Shown here: positions 10,400 through 21,609 of the stretch, piece by piece
Layout of the letters: every line of letters starts with the position of its first letter
Numbering within the stretch: position 1 is the stretch's first letter
NCBI RefSeq assembly: GCF_036884655.1
Contig: NC_088330.1
Coordinates: 31,313,001 to 31,377,000 of the forward strand
Length of the DNA stretch: 64,000 nucleotides
DNA from: Musa acuminata AAA Group
Lineage: Eukaryota; Streptophyta; Magnoliopsida; Zingiberales; Musaceae
Direction of reading: 5' to 3'
Translations under genes and position numbers: made by a program
The notes under the pieces: model-generated
Seen by the model: only the letters and a program-made list of their open reading frames with translations
Database searches by the model: none
Told to the model about the DNA's origin: nothing

Positions 10400-10975
10400 T
10401 AGGCGATACTCGCCCATGAAAAAGTCTTTATATTGGATTTAATGAGCATTACTCGCCGATGAAAACGTCTTTATATTGGATTTAATGAGCATTACTCGCC
10501 GTTCACTTTCTTTCCATCTAACAGTTGCGATGTTAGCAATGGGGCGGAGTGGGTGAGTGATTACTTCTATACCGTGTTATGCACGTTGCCAGCTAGCAAT
10601 CTTCCACACTCCTTGTCCAATATTCTTAGACTAAGACATAGTTTCGGAGTCAAAAAAAAAAAAAAAGCAAAGAAAAGATGGAGCACCAATTGGATAGTTG
10701 TGGTTGTTTGTACGTTGCTGTATTAAAAATTAATGTGGATATATTAGTGTTTCTCGACAGAACAAAAAAAGAAAAAGAAAAATCCGAGAGGGCCATTTCT
10801 TTGGTGAATTCTCGACAGAAAAAAAAAAAAGAAAAAGAAAAATCCGAGAGAGCCATTTCTTTGATGTGGACATTTAATGTTGTGTCACCTCATCGTTGCC
10901 AGAAGACGATGACTCCTACATTTAACGGTTGATGGTTCTATTTCTCTTTAGTCTTCACACCATTCACGTTTATGT
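10400..10975. repeat. Orphan copy of gene B promoter, unit 1
   Basis: Diverged direct copy of the 8670-9170 region upstream of gene B. Shared landmarks in order are 'ggcgatactc', 'gtgttatgcacgttgcc', 'gcaccaat...ttgtggttgt', 'ccatttctttggtgaa', 'catttaatgttgtg.cacctca' and 'tctatttctctt'. The homology begins at the TATA position and the TATA box itself is missing, with no receptor exon to its left. It looks like the promoter of a lost gene B paralogue. Confidence 0.65.
10408..10493. repeat. 43-bp tandem duplication in orphan promoter
   Basis: Two near-identical 43-bp units (10408-10450 and 10451-10493), each starting 'actcgcc' and containing 'gtctttatattggatttaa'. Unit 2 has a single copy near 41416, so the repeat arose, or was lost, after the units separated. 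Confidence 0.7.
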
Positions 10976-11884
10976 GAGAATTAAGAAATGTATATTTTAT
11001 TATATATTTTCTGTTCACAACTCTATTTATAGGAGGGAATGAAGGGAATCTATGATGGAATATAAAAAACCTTTTGATAGTTTTTATACAAGTCTTTCAA
11101 GAGAAAGACGAAGAAAGCGGTAAAAGTCATGACGAAATGAACTAGCTGTTTCAAATTAATTAAAAGTGGGTTGGAATAGAGCCATCTAATTAACTCTTTC
11201 ATTTAATTATTTAGGAATAGAACGAAACGAAACCCCCCCCCCCAAAAAAAAAACTCATTCATTTTAGTTTGATTAAGAAATAACTTGGAACTAATTGTCA
11301 TAAAAATTCTCTCTTTGAAAAGAGATGTGCCCTATTCATATTTTTCAGAAAAATACTCGAGTACATTATATGCACCGATTTATAGGATGAATCGGTCCGA
11401 TCCTCGATATATAAGACTGATACTATCGTTGGAGTAATTTTTATTATTTTTATATCTTTACTTAAGTACTATAAGTTTATTTAATAATAATATAACTGAT
11501 GCTATGAAACTCAAAATCTAATGGTAATCAGTTTATTTATAAAAAATAAAATTTTAATTAGACATTCATATTGATTTAGAAATAAAAATGACTAAGAAGA
11601 CTTCTATATTAGTTTTTTTGGCAGGGTTGTACTAAGTTCGGATCGGACACTAATGGCTTGGCAAAACAATGGCATTAGAGCTTAGATTTAACCTAAGACT
11701 TGACTCTGGCATTATAACAAAGTGAACCCAATTGACGTCAGCTTTAATTTATCAAGTGAATATGAATTCGTCTTGGCAATTAATTGGCTTTGGCATGCAT
11801 CTTGACGTTGGGATAAGAGAAGATTGAAGGATGTGATGATCCATGTGTGTCGACTCCCCTCCCTTGAAATCAACATAGTCAATT
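10976..11884. other. Intergenic, no gene seen
   Basis: No coding similarity, RNA gene or mobile-element end recognised. It contains homopolymer runs (C then A near 11230-11252). The unit 2 counterpart (41941-42831) is similar, with the poly-C part lost. Confidence 0.5.
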
Positions 11885-11902
11885 GCGACGACGACGACTA
11901 CG

Positions 11903-11937
<35 letters not shown>

Positions 11938-11975
11938 TACGTCGACGACGACGACGACGACGACGTCGACGACAA
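11885..11975. repeat. (CGA)n trinucleotide microsatellite, unit 1
   Basis: About 90 bp of CGA repeats with interspersed TACGTCGA variants that give short inverted stretches. The unit 2 version (42832-42889) is about 58 bp. Confidence 0.85.
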
Positions 11976-12029
11976 CGAACCAATAAATAAATAATTATTA
12001 TTATTATTTGAATCTGGAATCCTGTATAA

Positions 12030-12214
12030 CTTAACTCAATGAGTCAAGGGACTTACCAACGAACGCGAGCAATCGCCCAACTTGGAGGGTAGATCTCTCT
12101 CTCTCTCTCTCTCTCTCTGAGTGGAGCTGTTGTTAAAAGAACAAGAAAAGGAGAGAGTTGTCGTAGCGACAGTAAGGTGGTAGAGACACAACATCTGTAT
12201 CGTTGAGATGCCAT
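12030..12214 (-). pseudogene. LRR-RLK relic C, 5' end only, unit 1
   Basis: Minus-strand remnant of a third receptor gene. The ATG at 12214 starts MASQ..., followed by a hydrophobic signal-peptide-like stretch (STTLLSLRQLSPFLVLLTTAPL) parallel to the start of genes A and B. A CT microsatellite (12094-12118) then encodes an Arg-Glu run, and a W.IARVRW remnant of the N-cap follows. The CACN part of the N-cap present in unit 2 has been removed by a 120-bp deletion. Nothing of the LRR array or kinase follows. Non-functional. Confidence 0.6.
12094..12118. repeat. (TC)n microsatellite in relic C, unit 1
   Basis: 25 bp of TC/CT repeats; 33 bp in unit 2 (43128-43160). Read on the minus strand it gives an Arg-Glu run inserted in the signal-peptide/N-cap junction of the relic. 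Confidence 0.85.
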
Positions 12215-12563
12215 TTTTATTGTGGTGATCACAGAGATAAGGAAATTGATAAGTGCTCGATAAAATGTACTCACCTTTCATGCAAATAGTTCCTAACTCG
12301 TAGTACTCATCTGCACCCACCTAACAATCTGGCAGATATTACTAATTACATCCATCTTGTGGTGGCAATGCACATAATTGTTTTGTTATTTGTACATACA
12401 ACTTCATCTCGATGAAGATTTCTTAGGTTGATTCGAACCAACCTAAAGGATCGGGTCCGGGTTTGATTACACGAAACTGACCTAATGAGTTGCTTCAAGA
12501 TTGACAAACCCAAATCTGCAACAACAGCAACATAGATAGAATTTATGGTTCAAGATTATAATT
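12215..12563. other. Upstream flank of relic C
   Basis: Presumed former promoter of relic C. No clear TATA box and no gene. The same sequence is at 43261-43609. Confidence 0.4.
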
Positions 12564-12620
12564 CAAAAGAACTCTACAAGTAGCAGAAACTCAACAAGAA
12601 AACACACAGATCAAACCTTT
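12564..12620 (-). pseudogene. Relic D: 3' flank of a lost LRR-RLK, unit 1
   Basis: About 57 bp ('caaaagaactctacaagtag' through 'cacacagatcaaaccttt') match the 3' flank of gene B at 5221-5290 with substitutions and short gaps. On the minus strand a gene should precede it at higher coordinates, but unrelated sequence begins by about 12625. It marks the end of a fourth receptor gene that has been deleted. Confidence 0.45.
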
Positions 12621-12625
12621 CTGTA

Positions 12626-13150
12626 AGGCTTTCAGCCTAGCGAAAAGTTGCGGAGCGGTATAACCTCGCAATCTCCGCACGCTTCCCTAAGAGAAAAGCA
12701 ATGCCAAAACTATACAATTCATTTATCATCCCAAATTTACACAATTGAATAAAAGTCTAACATTCATCTTACATATTCATAATATGCATATCAATATAAT
12801 AATAAAAAATTAAATACCTTAATAAGTTTTTCCAAGCATATCCACTAATGACTTGCTCCTCGATTTCTAAAATATTCAAGCACAAGGGTACAATAGCTTA
12901 GTAAGCACCCATAACTCACGTACCAACAAAACTAATATAAAAGAATAAATCTTTTTATCAAAACTTATAAGTCACTTTTCAATTAGTGCTTGTTTCCAAT
13001 AAATAACTGCATAGAAAAAAAATTTATATAAAGAAATCATAACATAAGCTAATCAAAACTGAGATTTATATATCGTGCAAATGATATGCTTATAATAGAA
13101 TAACTTTCAAATAATTTTTTTTTCAAAGTAATATATAAATAGCTAAGGTC

Positions 13151-13235
<85 letters not shown>

Positions 13236-13663
13236 AGTAACGACAGCTATGGCTATACTATATCCGCTGACAATGTCTAGAATCATATTTAACCCCATGA
13301 TATAGATAACACATGTTTCCCTATGTCAGGACTTAGAAGAATCTGGTTTCTAACAAATACTAATATTTTACCCCCATTAGTGTGGTTCAGATCATAACCA
13401 CACCAAACAATCTGAAACGTTACAAATCATATGTCAAACTTTTGAATGAATTTTTATAAAACATTTGACAGAAACATATAACATTTTTCAAAAATAATTC
13501 CATAATATTTTTTACCATAAAATAATTTGTAGGCCAATACTTATTTCAAATAATATTTGTAAAACAAACATATACATTTTTAATGATTGCAAACATGTAT
13601 AATAAATATTTTAATATTTTTGAATAATAAAGTATTTCAGAAATCAATAAAAATCACATAATT

Positions 13664-13702
<39 letters not shown>

Positions 13703-14267
13703 TTTCATTACTTCGAAAATAGATTAGACGGAGTTGTTCGAATACTTATCTAGATCTTGGCCTATAAATCCGACATCAGAGAATCCTTCCTCTTTTCCTA
13801 TATCATATGAGATATATAAATTAAAATCTTATATGAAATCTTACAATAAATGCATTATTTAATTTATTTTTTCCTTATAATTTTCTCTTTTCTTTCTCCC
13901 TTTATTTATTTATTAATTTTAATCTCTCGATCTTGTTCTTCTTCCTATTTGACTTTTCTCTCCTTTGCTTTAACTTTTTTTTTTTCTATAATTTCTTCTT
14001 CCCTTCGTCGCCCACAATCTGTGGTTGAGTGACAGCAACGAAATTTTCTTTCTTTTTTTTTCTCCAACCTACTGATCCCATCATACTCGGAACATGATTG
14101 GCACTTTCCGTATGTCACCATGTGGCCTACACCACCACCTACGCTGCAAGGTTGCAACATCATAATCTCCTCTCCGCCTCTTTGCTGTTTCGTCATCTGC
14201 CAAGAGAAGCCTGAGAGTCGCCAAGGCGATCAAGCTTTTTATATATAAATATATGATTTTCCTTTTC
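12626..14267. other. Intergenic, AT- and pyrimidine-rich, unit 1
   Basis: No gene found. It holds a long (TA)n tract (13156-13231), a second TA tract near 13668-13693, and a pyrimidine-rich part from about 13780. It may be non-autonomous retroelement sequence, but I recognise no termini. Confidence 0.4.
13156..13231. repeat. (TA)n microsatellite, unit 1
   Basis: About 76 bp of uninterrupted AT/TA repeat; only about 20 bp in unit 2 (44202-44221). Confidence 0.9.
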
Positions 14268-14415
14268 TACTGTTCACTTCATTTTATTCTTGCATTATAG
14301 ATTTTTTTTTCCTAACTTTCTTGTCTCTTTCTCTTGATCGGTACTCTACCGATCCCCGTTAATTTCTCTTTCTGTCTTCTTCTTAGACTCTTTTATTTTT
14401 TATTTTTACTTCTCT
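14268..14415. repeat. Left direct repeat flanking truncated copia, unit 1
   Basis: About 150 bp, pyrimidine-rich, beginning 'tactgttcacttc'. It matches 16731-16878 closely ('tactgtttacttcc', 'ttaattt.tctttctgtctt', 'gactcttt'), in the same orientation. Together the two copies bracket the truncated copia. Confidence 0.65.
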
Positions 14416-14450
14416 TTAAGAATTGATTCGTAGTAGTTATCTAGTTATCA

Positions 14451-14753
14451 TGTTCTAGGTAGTTTTAGGTATGTTTCAAGAAGTGACCCATGATTTAGAA
14501 GTTATAAGGTAGTTTCTATAATTACCTCAACCATGGGTGACATAGTGGAGTGAGGTAGTTACCACTAGGTTCTATAAATAGGACCATAGTTCATGAAGTA
14601 AGATAGAAGGAGAATATACTTGGGAATATCTTGTAAGTGTTCTATGTCAATCATCTTGTTTTAAATACTACATTGATTTTCTTGATCGAAAAGATTCTTT
14701 TTACTAATATCGTACTATTATGTTTTTATTATTTCCTTACTCCTTAATCCCCA
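14451..14753 (+). repeat. Probable 5' LTR of truncated copia, unit 1
   Basis: Starts TGTTCTAGG and ends CCCCA, with a TATA-like 'ctataaatagg' at about 14573. It is followed seven bases later by the primer-binding site. No second LTR is present to confirm the ends, so the left boundary is approximate. Confidence 0.55.
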
Positions 14754-16730
14754 ATATTTATGGTATCAGAGCTAAGTTTCAATTTAAACAGGGTATTATG
14801 ACTTTCAATGATAATTCCATATCTCAACCCCTTATTCATATCTTCTCGGGCAAATGCTATGAATTTTGGAGTATCAAGATGAAGACTCTATTCGAGTCTC
14901 AAGATCTTTGAAACTTAATAGAGAATGGATATGCGGATCCAGATGAAGAAATCACGCTGAGGGAGAATAGAAAGAAGGACTTAAAGACATTGTTCTTCAT
15001 TCAATAAGCTGTACATGAGACAATCTTCTCAAGAATTGTAGCAGCGACAACCTCAAAACAAGCTTTGTTAATACTTCAAAATGAATTTCAAGGCTTATCA
15101 AGGGTGATTACGGTAAAACTTCAAACATTTCGTCGTGAGTTTCAAATTTTATTCTTGAAAAACAATGAATCGATGTAAGATTTTCTTTCTTGAGTGATTG
15201 AAATTGTTAGTCAAATGAAATCTTATGGTGAACATCTTCCTGATCATATAATTGTTGCAAAAGTTTTGAGAAGTTTAACTCCGAAATTTAATCATATTGT
15301 TGCTGCAATTGAAGAGTCAAAAGATTTATCTACACTTTCATTTGATGAACTAATGAGTTTCTTGCAAGCACATGAAGCAAGGTTGAACAGGTCACTTGAA
15401 AAAAGTGAAAAGAAAGCATTTCAGGTTAAGGGAGAGTTCTACTTCAAAAGAAGACAAAAAATCAATAGGAAGAGGACGTGAGGAGGATTTCATGGTAGAG
15501 GAAATGTAAGAGGAAAAAAAAGAGGACACTTTGATGGGCATGATGAACAAAGACAATCAAATTATGATAAAAAAAATTATACGAGTGAAATTCAATATCA
15601 CTATTGTAAAAAGTTTGGTCACATGAAGGTGGATTGCTGGAAAAGAGAAAAGCAAGCAGGCTATGTGAAGGAAAATGAAGAAAATAGTAAATTATTTAGG
15701 ACTCATTCACAAGTTAATGATATCTCAAATGATATTTGGTTTCTAAATAGTGGGTGTTCTAATCATGTGTCAAGCATAAAATCAATGTCTAGAGATATTG
15801 TAGAAACTCATAAGTTGAAAGTTAGGCTTGGAGATAACAAGCAAATCTAAGTGAAAGGAAAATGAACAATTGAGGTGAAGACAAATAAATGGAAGGTAAA
15901 ATACCTTGATAATATTTTCTTTGTTCCTACTTTATCACGTAACTTGTTGAGTGTTGGTCAATTGATAGATGATGGATATTCAGTTATATTTGATGATGGT
16001 TCATGCACTATTAAAGATAAAATACCTGGTTTGATTACGGTAAATGTTTGCATGATGCAAAACAAGATGTTTCCACTTGATGATTCAAATATTGAAAAGT
16101 ATGCTCTTATCACAACTCAAAAGAATGAGTTTAATTTATGACATTTAAGATATGGACACCTTAACATTATGGGTTTAAGGTTGTTAAATAAAAAAAGAAT
16201 GGTTTTCGGATTGTCCAAGATTAATACACTTGATGTATGTGAATGTTTCATTTATGACAAACAAAGTAAAAAATTATTTCCTGTTGGAAAAGCATGGAGA
16301 GCATCTAATTGTCTTGAATTAATTCATGCTGACTTATGTGGACCTATGAATACAAAATCATTTAGTAGAAGTCAATATTTTCTATTGTTTACTAATGATT
16401 ATAGTCGCATGAGTTGGGTATATTTTTTGAAACTGAAATCTGAAACATTTGATAATTTTTAAAAATTCAAGGCACTTGTAGAAAGGCAAAGTGGTAAATA
16501 CATAAAGATACTTCGGACAGATAGAGATTGGATTTTTATCTAATGAGTTTAATTCTTTTTGTGAAGAAAATGATATTCGCAGAGAATTGATAACATCATA
16601 CACATCGAAATAAAATAGTGTAGCTGAACGTAAGAATCAAACTGTCGTTGAAATGACAAGAAGTTTGCTTAAACGAAAACACCTTCCAAATCAGTTTTGG
16701 CAAAAGCAATAGCAACAACAATTTATAATT
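14451..16730 (+). mobile_element. Truncated Ty1/copia element, plus strand, unit 1
   Basis: A probable 5' LTR (14451-14753) precedes a primer-binding site, TGGTATCAGAGC (14761-14772), the tRNA-Met type common in copia elements. Then come, with stops and frameshifts: gag (from about 14801), a zinc-knuckle remnant (YCKKFGHMKVDCW near 15600-15640, first Cys lost), protease (WFLNSGCSNH near 15738-15770, catalytic Asp replaced by Asn), the pre-integrase HLRYGHL motif near 16141, and the integrase core start (LIHADLCGPM near 16320, then LFTNDYS with Asn in place of Asp). It ends after the integrase core. Reverse transcriptase, RNase H and the 3' LTR are missing. Dead. Confidence 0.85.
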
Positions 16731-16878
16731 TACTGTTTACTTCCTTTTATTCTTGCAAGATAGATTTTTTTTTTTCTAACTTCCTTATCTCTTTCTCTTT
16801 CTCTATCGATCCTCATTAATTTATCTTTCTGTCTTCTTCCTGACTCTTTCATTTTTTTTTTCACTTCTCTCAGGAACC
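16731..16878. repeat. Right direct repeat flanking truncated copia, unit 1
   Basis: Partner of 14268-14415, immediately after the last recognisable integrase sequence. Confidence 0.65.
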
Positions 16879-17394
16879 CTTTTTTTTTTTCCTTCATTTC
16901 CTCTTCTTTCTCTCTCCTTTCTCTTTACTGTTCACATACTTTTCTCTTACGTATCTTCTTCTCTTCCTCTCACGGGTTGCACATCTCTCTCTTTCTCTCT
17001 CTCTCTTTTATATTTTTCTTCCAACATCCTTTCTCTCTTTTCCTCCTCGTGCATGGTTGCTTGACCGTGACCTTGCCGTCATGGTACCACCACACACCGA
17101 CGACCAAATGGATGAGTATCCGATCATCATCCTATAAAGATATATCCTTACAACAACATTCAAAATCCATATCAAACAATCAATATATTTCTTATAGGAC
17201 TTTAAATTATGACTTATATTATATTATATATTGTTAAAAATATTTATAGATCAACTCACATATTTAACAATATAACATAGATTTGATAGTTGATTTATGA
17301 TATACATGATGAGTACTTGGATATTATATGTTAGTTTCATAAAATAAAATATTTGGTAGCTCATTCACCCAAATACCTTTGGCTTCATAAATTT
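16879..17394. other. Intergenic, pyrimidine-rich then AT-rich, unit 1
   Basis: CT-rich stretch (16880-17060), then a short GC-richer part near 17055-17110 resembling 14085-14160, then AT-rich DNA to the gypsy relic. It could include the gypsy 3' LTR, but no LTR end or target-site duplication can be assigned. Confidence 0.35.
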
Positions 17395-20300
17395 TTTTTA
17401 ATAAGCCTTCAAGGATTGCTCAGTTGGTGACTTCGATTTGACAATTGGTTTAAGAACAAGCCATCGAATTGAATTTTAGTTGGATCCCCAAAGATGTCAT
17501 AAAATTCTTTGAACCTGACATTACTGAACTATATCCTATTATCAATAATCAGTGCTTTAGGAACTCTAAATCGAGAGATGACACATAAATCCCTCCACCT
17601 ATCTTTCTATGATCGATGTCATAGGTTTAGCCTCTGCCCATTTGATGAAGTAGTCAGCTCCAACCATAGACATTTCCTTTAGCCTGAAGTAGATAGAAAA
17701 TATCCTAAAATATCTAGCCCCCATTATGCAAAGGGATAAGATGAATCTATCAAGGTTCATTCCATTGTTGGGAGTCTTTAAACTTGAGCATTACGTTAAC
17801 ATCTATCACAGCGTTAGATGTATCTTACTACATCGTACTTGGGAGTTGGCTAGTAATACCCTTGTGAAGAACTTTGAAGGCCAAGGATCTTCCCCCAATG
17901 TGCTATTCGCAAGTTGCCTCCTAAATTTTAGATAGTAGGAGAGATGCTTGGTAGGGTGTAGACATCATAGTAGTGGTCGCGATATTGATCAACTATAAAA
18001 TACACCGTCAAGGATGCAATATCATGCTTGCTGTCTTCATACTTTTCTTTTCTTAGTTGGATTATATGGGAGAGTTTCAATCATAAGATATTTTAAGATG
18101 TCTACAATACAAGTAGTCATTATTTGACTTTTGTTTATGCTCCCTAGAACTTTTAAGATCACCTTTTTTGATGGGCATACATGGTTTCTAGAGAATATCT
18201 TAGATAATGCATTTACTGCTATGTTGTCTCTTTAGGGGACTTGTTCAATACTGAATGATGGGATGTTAGTTATCATTTGCTTTGCCTCCATAAGATATAA
18301 GGATATGATAGAATCACGGGCCTCATATATACCATTGACTTGGTTGATAATCAATAAGGATTTACTATAAATTTTCAGGCTTTAGATCCTCATTCCTTTA
18401 TTGAGTTTTAGACTAGATAGTAGAGCCTCATACTTTGCCTCATTATTAGTCACTTTGAAATTAAAACAGAGTGCATGCTCATAACTCCCCTCGATTGTTG
18501 ACGTTGTAGAGCTATTCACATAGAAGGTCTAGCATTGGAGCTCCTGCGAAGCCTCTTCAACAAAAGTCATTTTTACCATGATCGGCCAAGGCTTGAGCCT
18601 TGATGGCGATCTATGGTTTGTAAGAGATATCAAACTCGCTAAGCTCCACTACCTATTTAAGGAGTCTCCAAGTTGCATCAGGCTTTGAGAGGATCTGATG
18701 CATTGGTTTGTTTGTCATGATAATAACATGATGAGCTTAAAAGTATAGGCAGAGATTCCTTGCTACTAGCACTAATATGTAAGTTAGCTTTTCGAAGTTA
18801 TAATATCGAGTTTATATTTTATGAAGTACATGATTGTATAGTATATTAGTCTTAGACTCGATCTTTTTCCTATATTAATACTAAGCTTACAACCATCGAA
18901 GTTATTGCCAAGTATAGGCATAATTCCTCTCCAGGGAAAGGACTAGAGAGTTAAGGTGGAGTTGTCAAATAGGCTTTGAGCTGGTCGAATGACATTGGCA
19001 CTATTCGATTCATTAAAAATCCTTCAATCACTTTAAAGTCTTAAAGAATAATAAACATTGATTGCTTATCGTAAATAAGAAGTGGCTCGATGTGGTGATC
19101 CAGCCCGTTAGCTACTGAACCTCTCTTATTGAGTCTGAGAGCCTCATGTTAATGATGGTCTAGCCCTACTTAGGGTTTGCATATGTTCTCCGTTAACGGA
19201 TCATGAAACCTAAAAATCTTTTAAAACTCACATCGAAGGCACACTTCATAGGATTCAATGATATTTAGAATTTTTTAATAGTCACAAATGTTTTCCCTAA
19301 GTTAGAGAGATAGGTGCTTGCAACACGACTCTTCATTAGCATGTCATCAATATATACCTTTATTTTCCATCTAATTTGGTGTTAGAATATCTTGTTGATT
19401 GTTCTTTGGTAAGTTGCTCTAATATTTTTTAGCTCAAATAGTGTTACTTTGTAGCAGTACAAACCTTTGTTAATAATGAAGGCAGTGTACTCTTTATCTT
19501 CTCGCACCATCTTTATCTAATCATATCTAGAAAAAGCATCTATGAAAGTTAATAATTCATAACTATAGGTCGAGTCGACCAATTGGTCTATTGGAAGGAG
19601 AGGAAAGTTATCCTTTAGAAAAAATCAGTATAATCAATACACATTCTTCATTTTTTATTATTTATTTTAACAAGGACTAGATTTGCAAACCACTTATGAT
19701 AGTAGATGTCATGAATAAAATCAGCATTTAACAACTTGCTAACTTCTTCTTCGACTACTACTTGTTGATTTAGAGAAAATCTTCAAGGCTTATGATAAGT
19801 TGCTCAATATACAGAATCGATAGTGGTTGTCTTGACGGTATGTTTTGGCCGCTCAAGGTCTAAGAAAATTTCTTCCTATGGCTCCTTCTTGGAGATGAGA
19901 GGATGTTGGGGATGGATCTCTAGAGTCCATTTGTTGTATAGGGTGAGCTATTCTCTTAGACAAGTTGATCCACATCAAATAGCATTGTCTTGACTCTTTG
20001 GGATCACTTCTTAGCTCTGTCACTCCTGAGCTAGTGAAATTTTTTGATGTCATGTAGTAGGTTGATACTACCGCTCATATATGATTAAGCGAGGGATACC
20101 CTATGATGGCATTATATGTAGACGGAAGGTCAACCATCAAAAACTTGGTCTTTATAGTTTTTGAGCAATTGTCAGACTTGAAGATGACGTAAAGATCTAT
20201 GGTCCCTAGCGAAGTGATGGAGTCCCTTAAGAACCCAGTAAAGGTTGAGGAGATCAGTTATAGATCCTTGGTAGATAGACTAATTTTTTGAAAAGCATCA

Positions 20301-21604
20301 TAGTAGAGTATATTTATTGAGCTTCTAGTGTCGATCATGATCATTTTCATTAATGCATTAGTGATCCCGATGGAGATTACCAATGCATCATCATGTTTTG
20401 GGTCTGGGTGCTTATCCTATTCCTTGAACATAATTGATTGGTCTCAATTATGATCGAATCTCTTGCATAGGATTTTTGGGTAGATGAACTACTAGCACTC
20501 GCGATTGGCTCTCAATGATCATATTGATTTGTCGCTCAATGGGGCCTTTGGGCCTCGATAATGTTTTATGAATCTTAGGTAGAAACTTATGAAGATGACT
20601 CCTTTTGATTAACTCTTCAATTTGCTCCTTTTGGGTATAGCAATCTTTAGTATTAAGTCCATGGTCTTGATGGAAGTGACAGTATTTTATCTTTTTTTTT
20701 TGTCAATGGGGCTTTCATGGGGCATGGTGCCGTAAGAGCCCTTCTTTTGGGATTTGCATGAATAACTCTATATGGGAGGTGTTAAGTGAGGTGAAATCTT
20801 ATTGTGGTAATCGGTCACTTTCTGTTTATCATTTCATGGCCTTTCCATAGGGTTTTGTTACTAAGATCTTTCCTCCTTTGTCGTCTTTTTCAGCTCAACC
20901 TTTCTATTTCCAGTGATTATAGACTCAACTACTATACGATGGTTTGCCTCTTATAAAAGCTCTAGGAATATGGTCGGAGACTTAGTGATGACTTAGTGAT
21001 AGTTGGAGTTCGCTAATGTATGCATTGATGAGGACAAATGGAGTTGGATTAGCAATTAAGTTAACCTCATCATTAAATTTTCTATATAACTCTATCTTCC
21101 TATGTGATGGCTAGGAGAAAGGTGGTGGGCTTCTTTAAAAGTTGATAACTAATAAAGTTAAGCTTAAACTCTTTAGTCAGTTGCCCAAATAAGAAGATTG
21201 ACTCTCAGAGAGCTTAACAAATTATTCACGTGCAACTCCCCCTTAAGGTTGTTAGGAAAGTTCAACATATTAGTGAGTTGATGGTTCCAAATAACATCAT
21301 TTGAGACATAAAAGTTATGATGTATTCCGAAGGGTCATATTTTCTCTTGTATACATTGAGTGATGGGAATTAGATGCCTTAGTGGATCAGCTCCTCATTG
21401 TTACTTTTTGTGAAAGGAGACCACATGTATGATTCTATTTCTAGCCAATTTTCCTATTTTATCTTATTTTCCAATTACGAATCCATTTTATTTAGTTGGT
21501 CCGAACCTCAACTAAAAGTTTGGTTGATTTAGTAATTGACTCGTTGGGAAGATCTGGAATTGGTGTTGGAATAGGGATTTCAGTCAAAGGGGGAGACTAC
21601 ACTT
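17395..21604 (-). mobile_element. Ty3/gypsy retrotransposon relic, unit 1
   Basis: Minus-strand conceptual translation, broken by many stops, gives gypsy pol order from right to left. A gag-like region lies at about 20500-21600. The protease-RT linker carries the DPKE.RQCYL motif near 19990. The reverse transcriptase has VYIDDMLMKS near 19330-19360. RNase H has the NNEAKYEALL motif near 18430-18465. The integrase has DYF.KWAEAKPM near 17620-17665 and SNVRFKEFYDIFG near 17490-17540. It is too decayed to code for anything. The TSD-bounded copia sits directly at its right (5') end. Confidence 0.85.
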
Positions 21605-21609
21605 CTTGT
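21605..21609. repeat. Target-site duplication CTTGT (left), unit 1 copia
   Basis: CTTGT directly left of the LTR; the same five bases follow the other LTR at 26980-26984. A 5-bp duplication is normal for Ty1/copia integration. Confidence 0.9.

Noticed and set aside
11885..11975. CGA repeats as a CRISPR-like or protein-coding acidic repeat
   Set aside because: It is a simple trinucleotide microsatellite without spacers or an extended open frame.
14000..14215. Possible tRNA or small RNA gene in the GC-richer patch
   Set aside because: No cloverleaf, A/B box pair or hairpin could be made out by eye.
19853..20053. 66-codon minus-strand open frame as a small gene (also 50874-51074)
   Set aside because: The DPKE.RQCYL motif shows it is a piece of gypsy pol.
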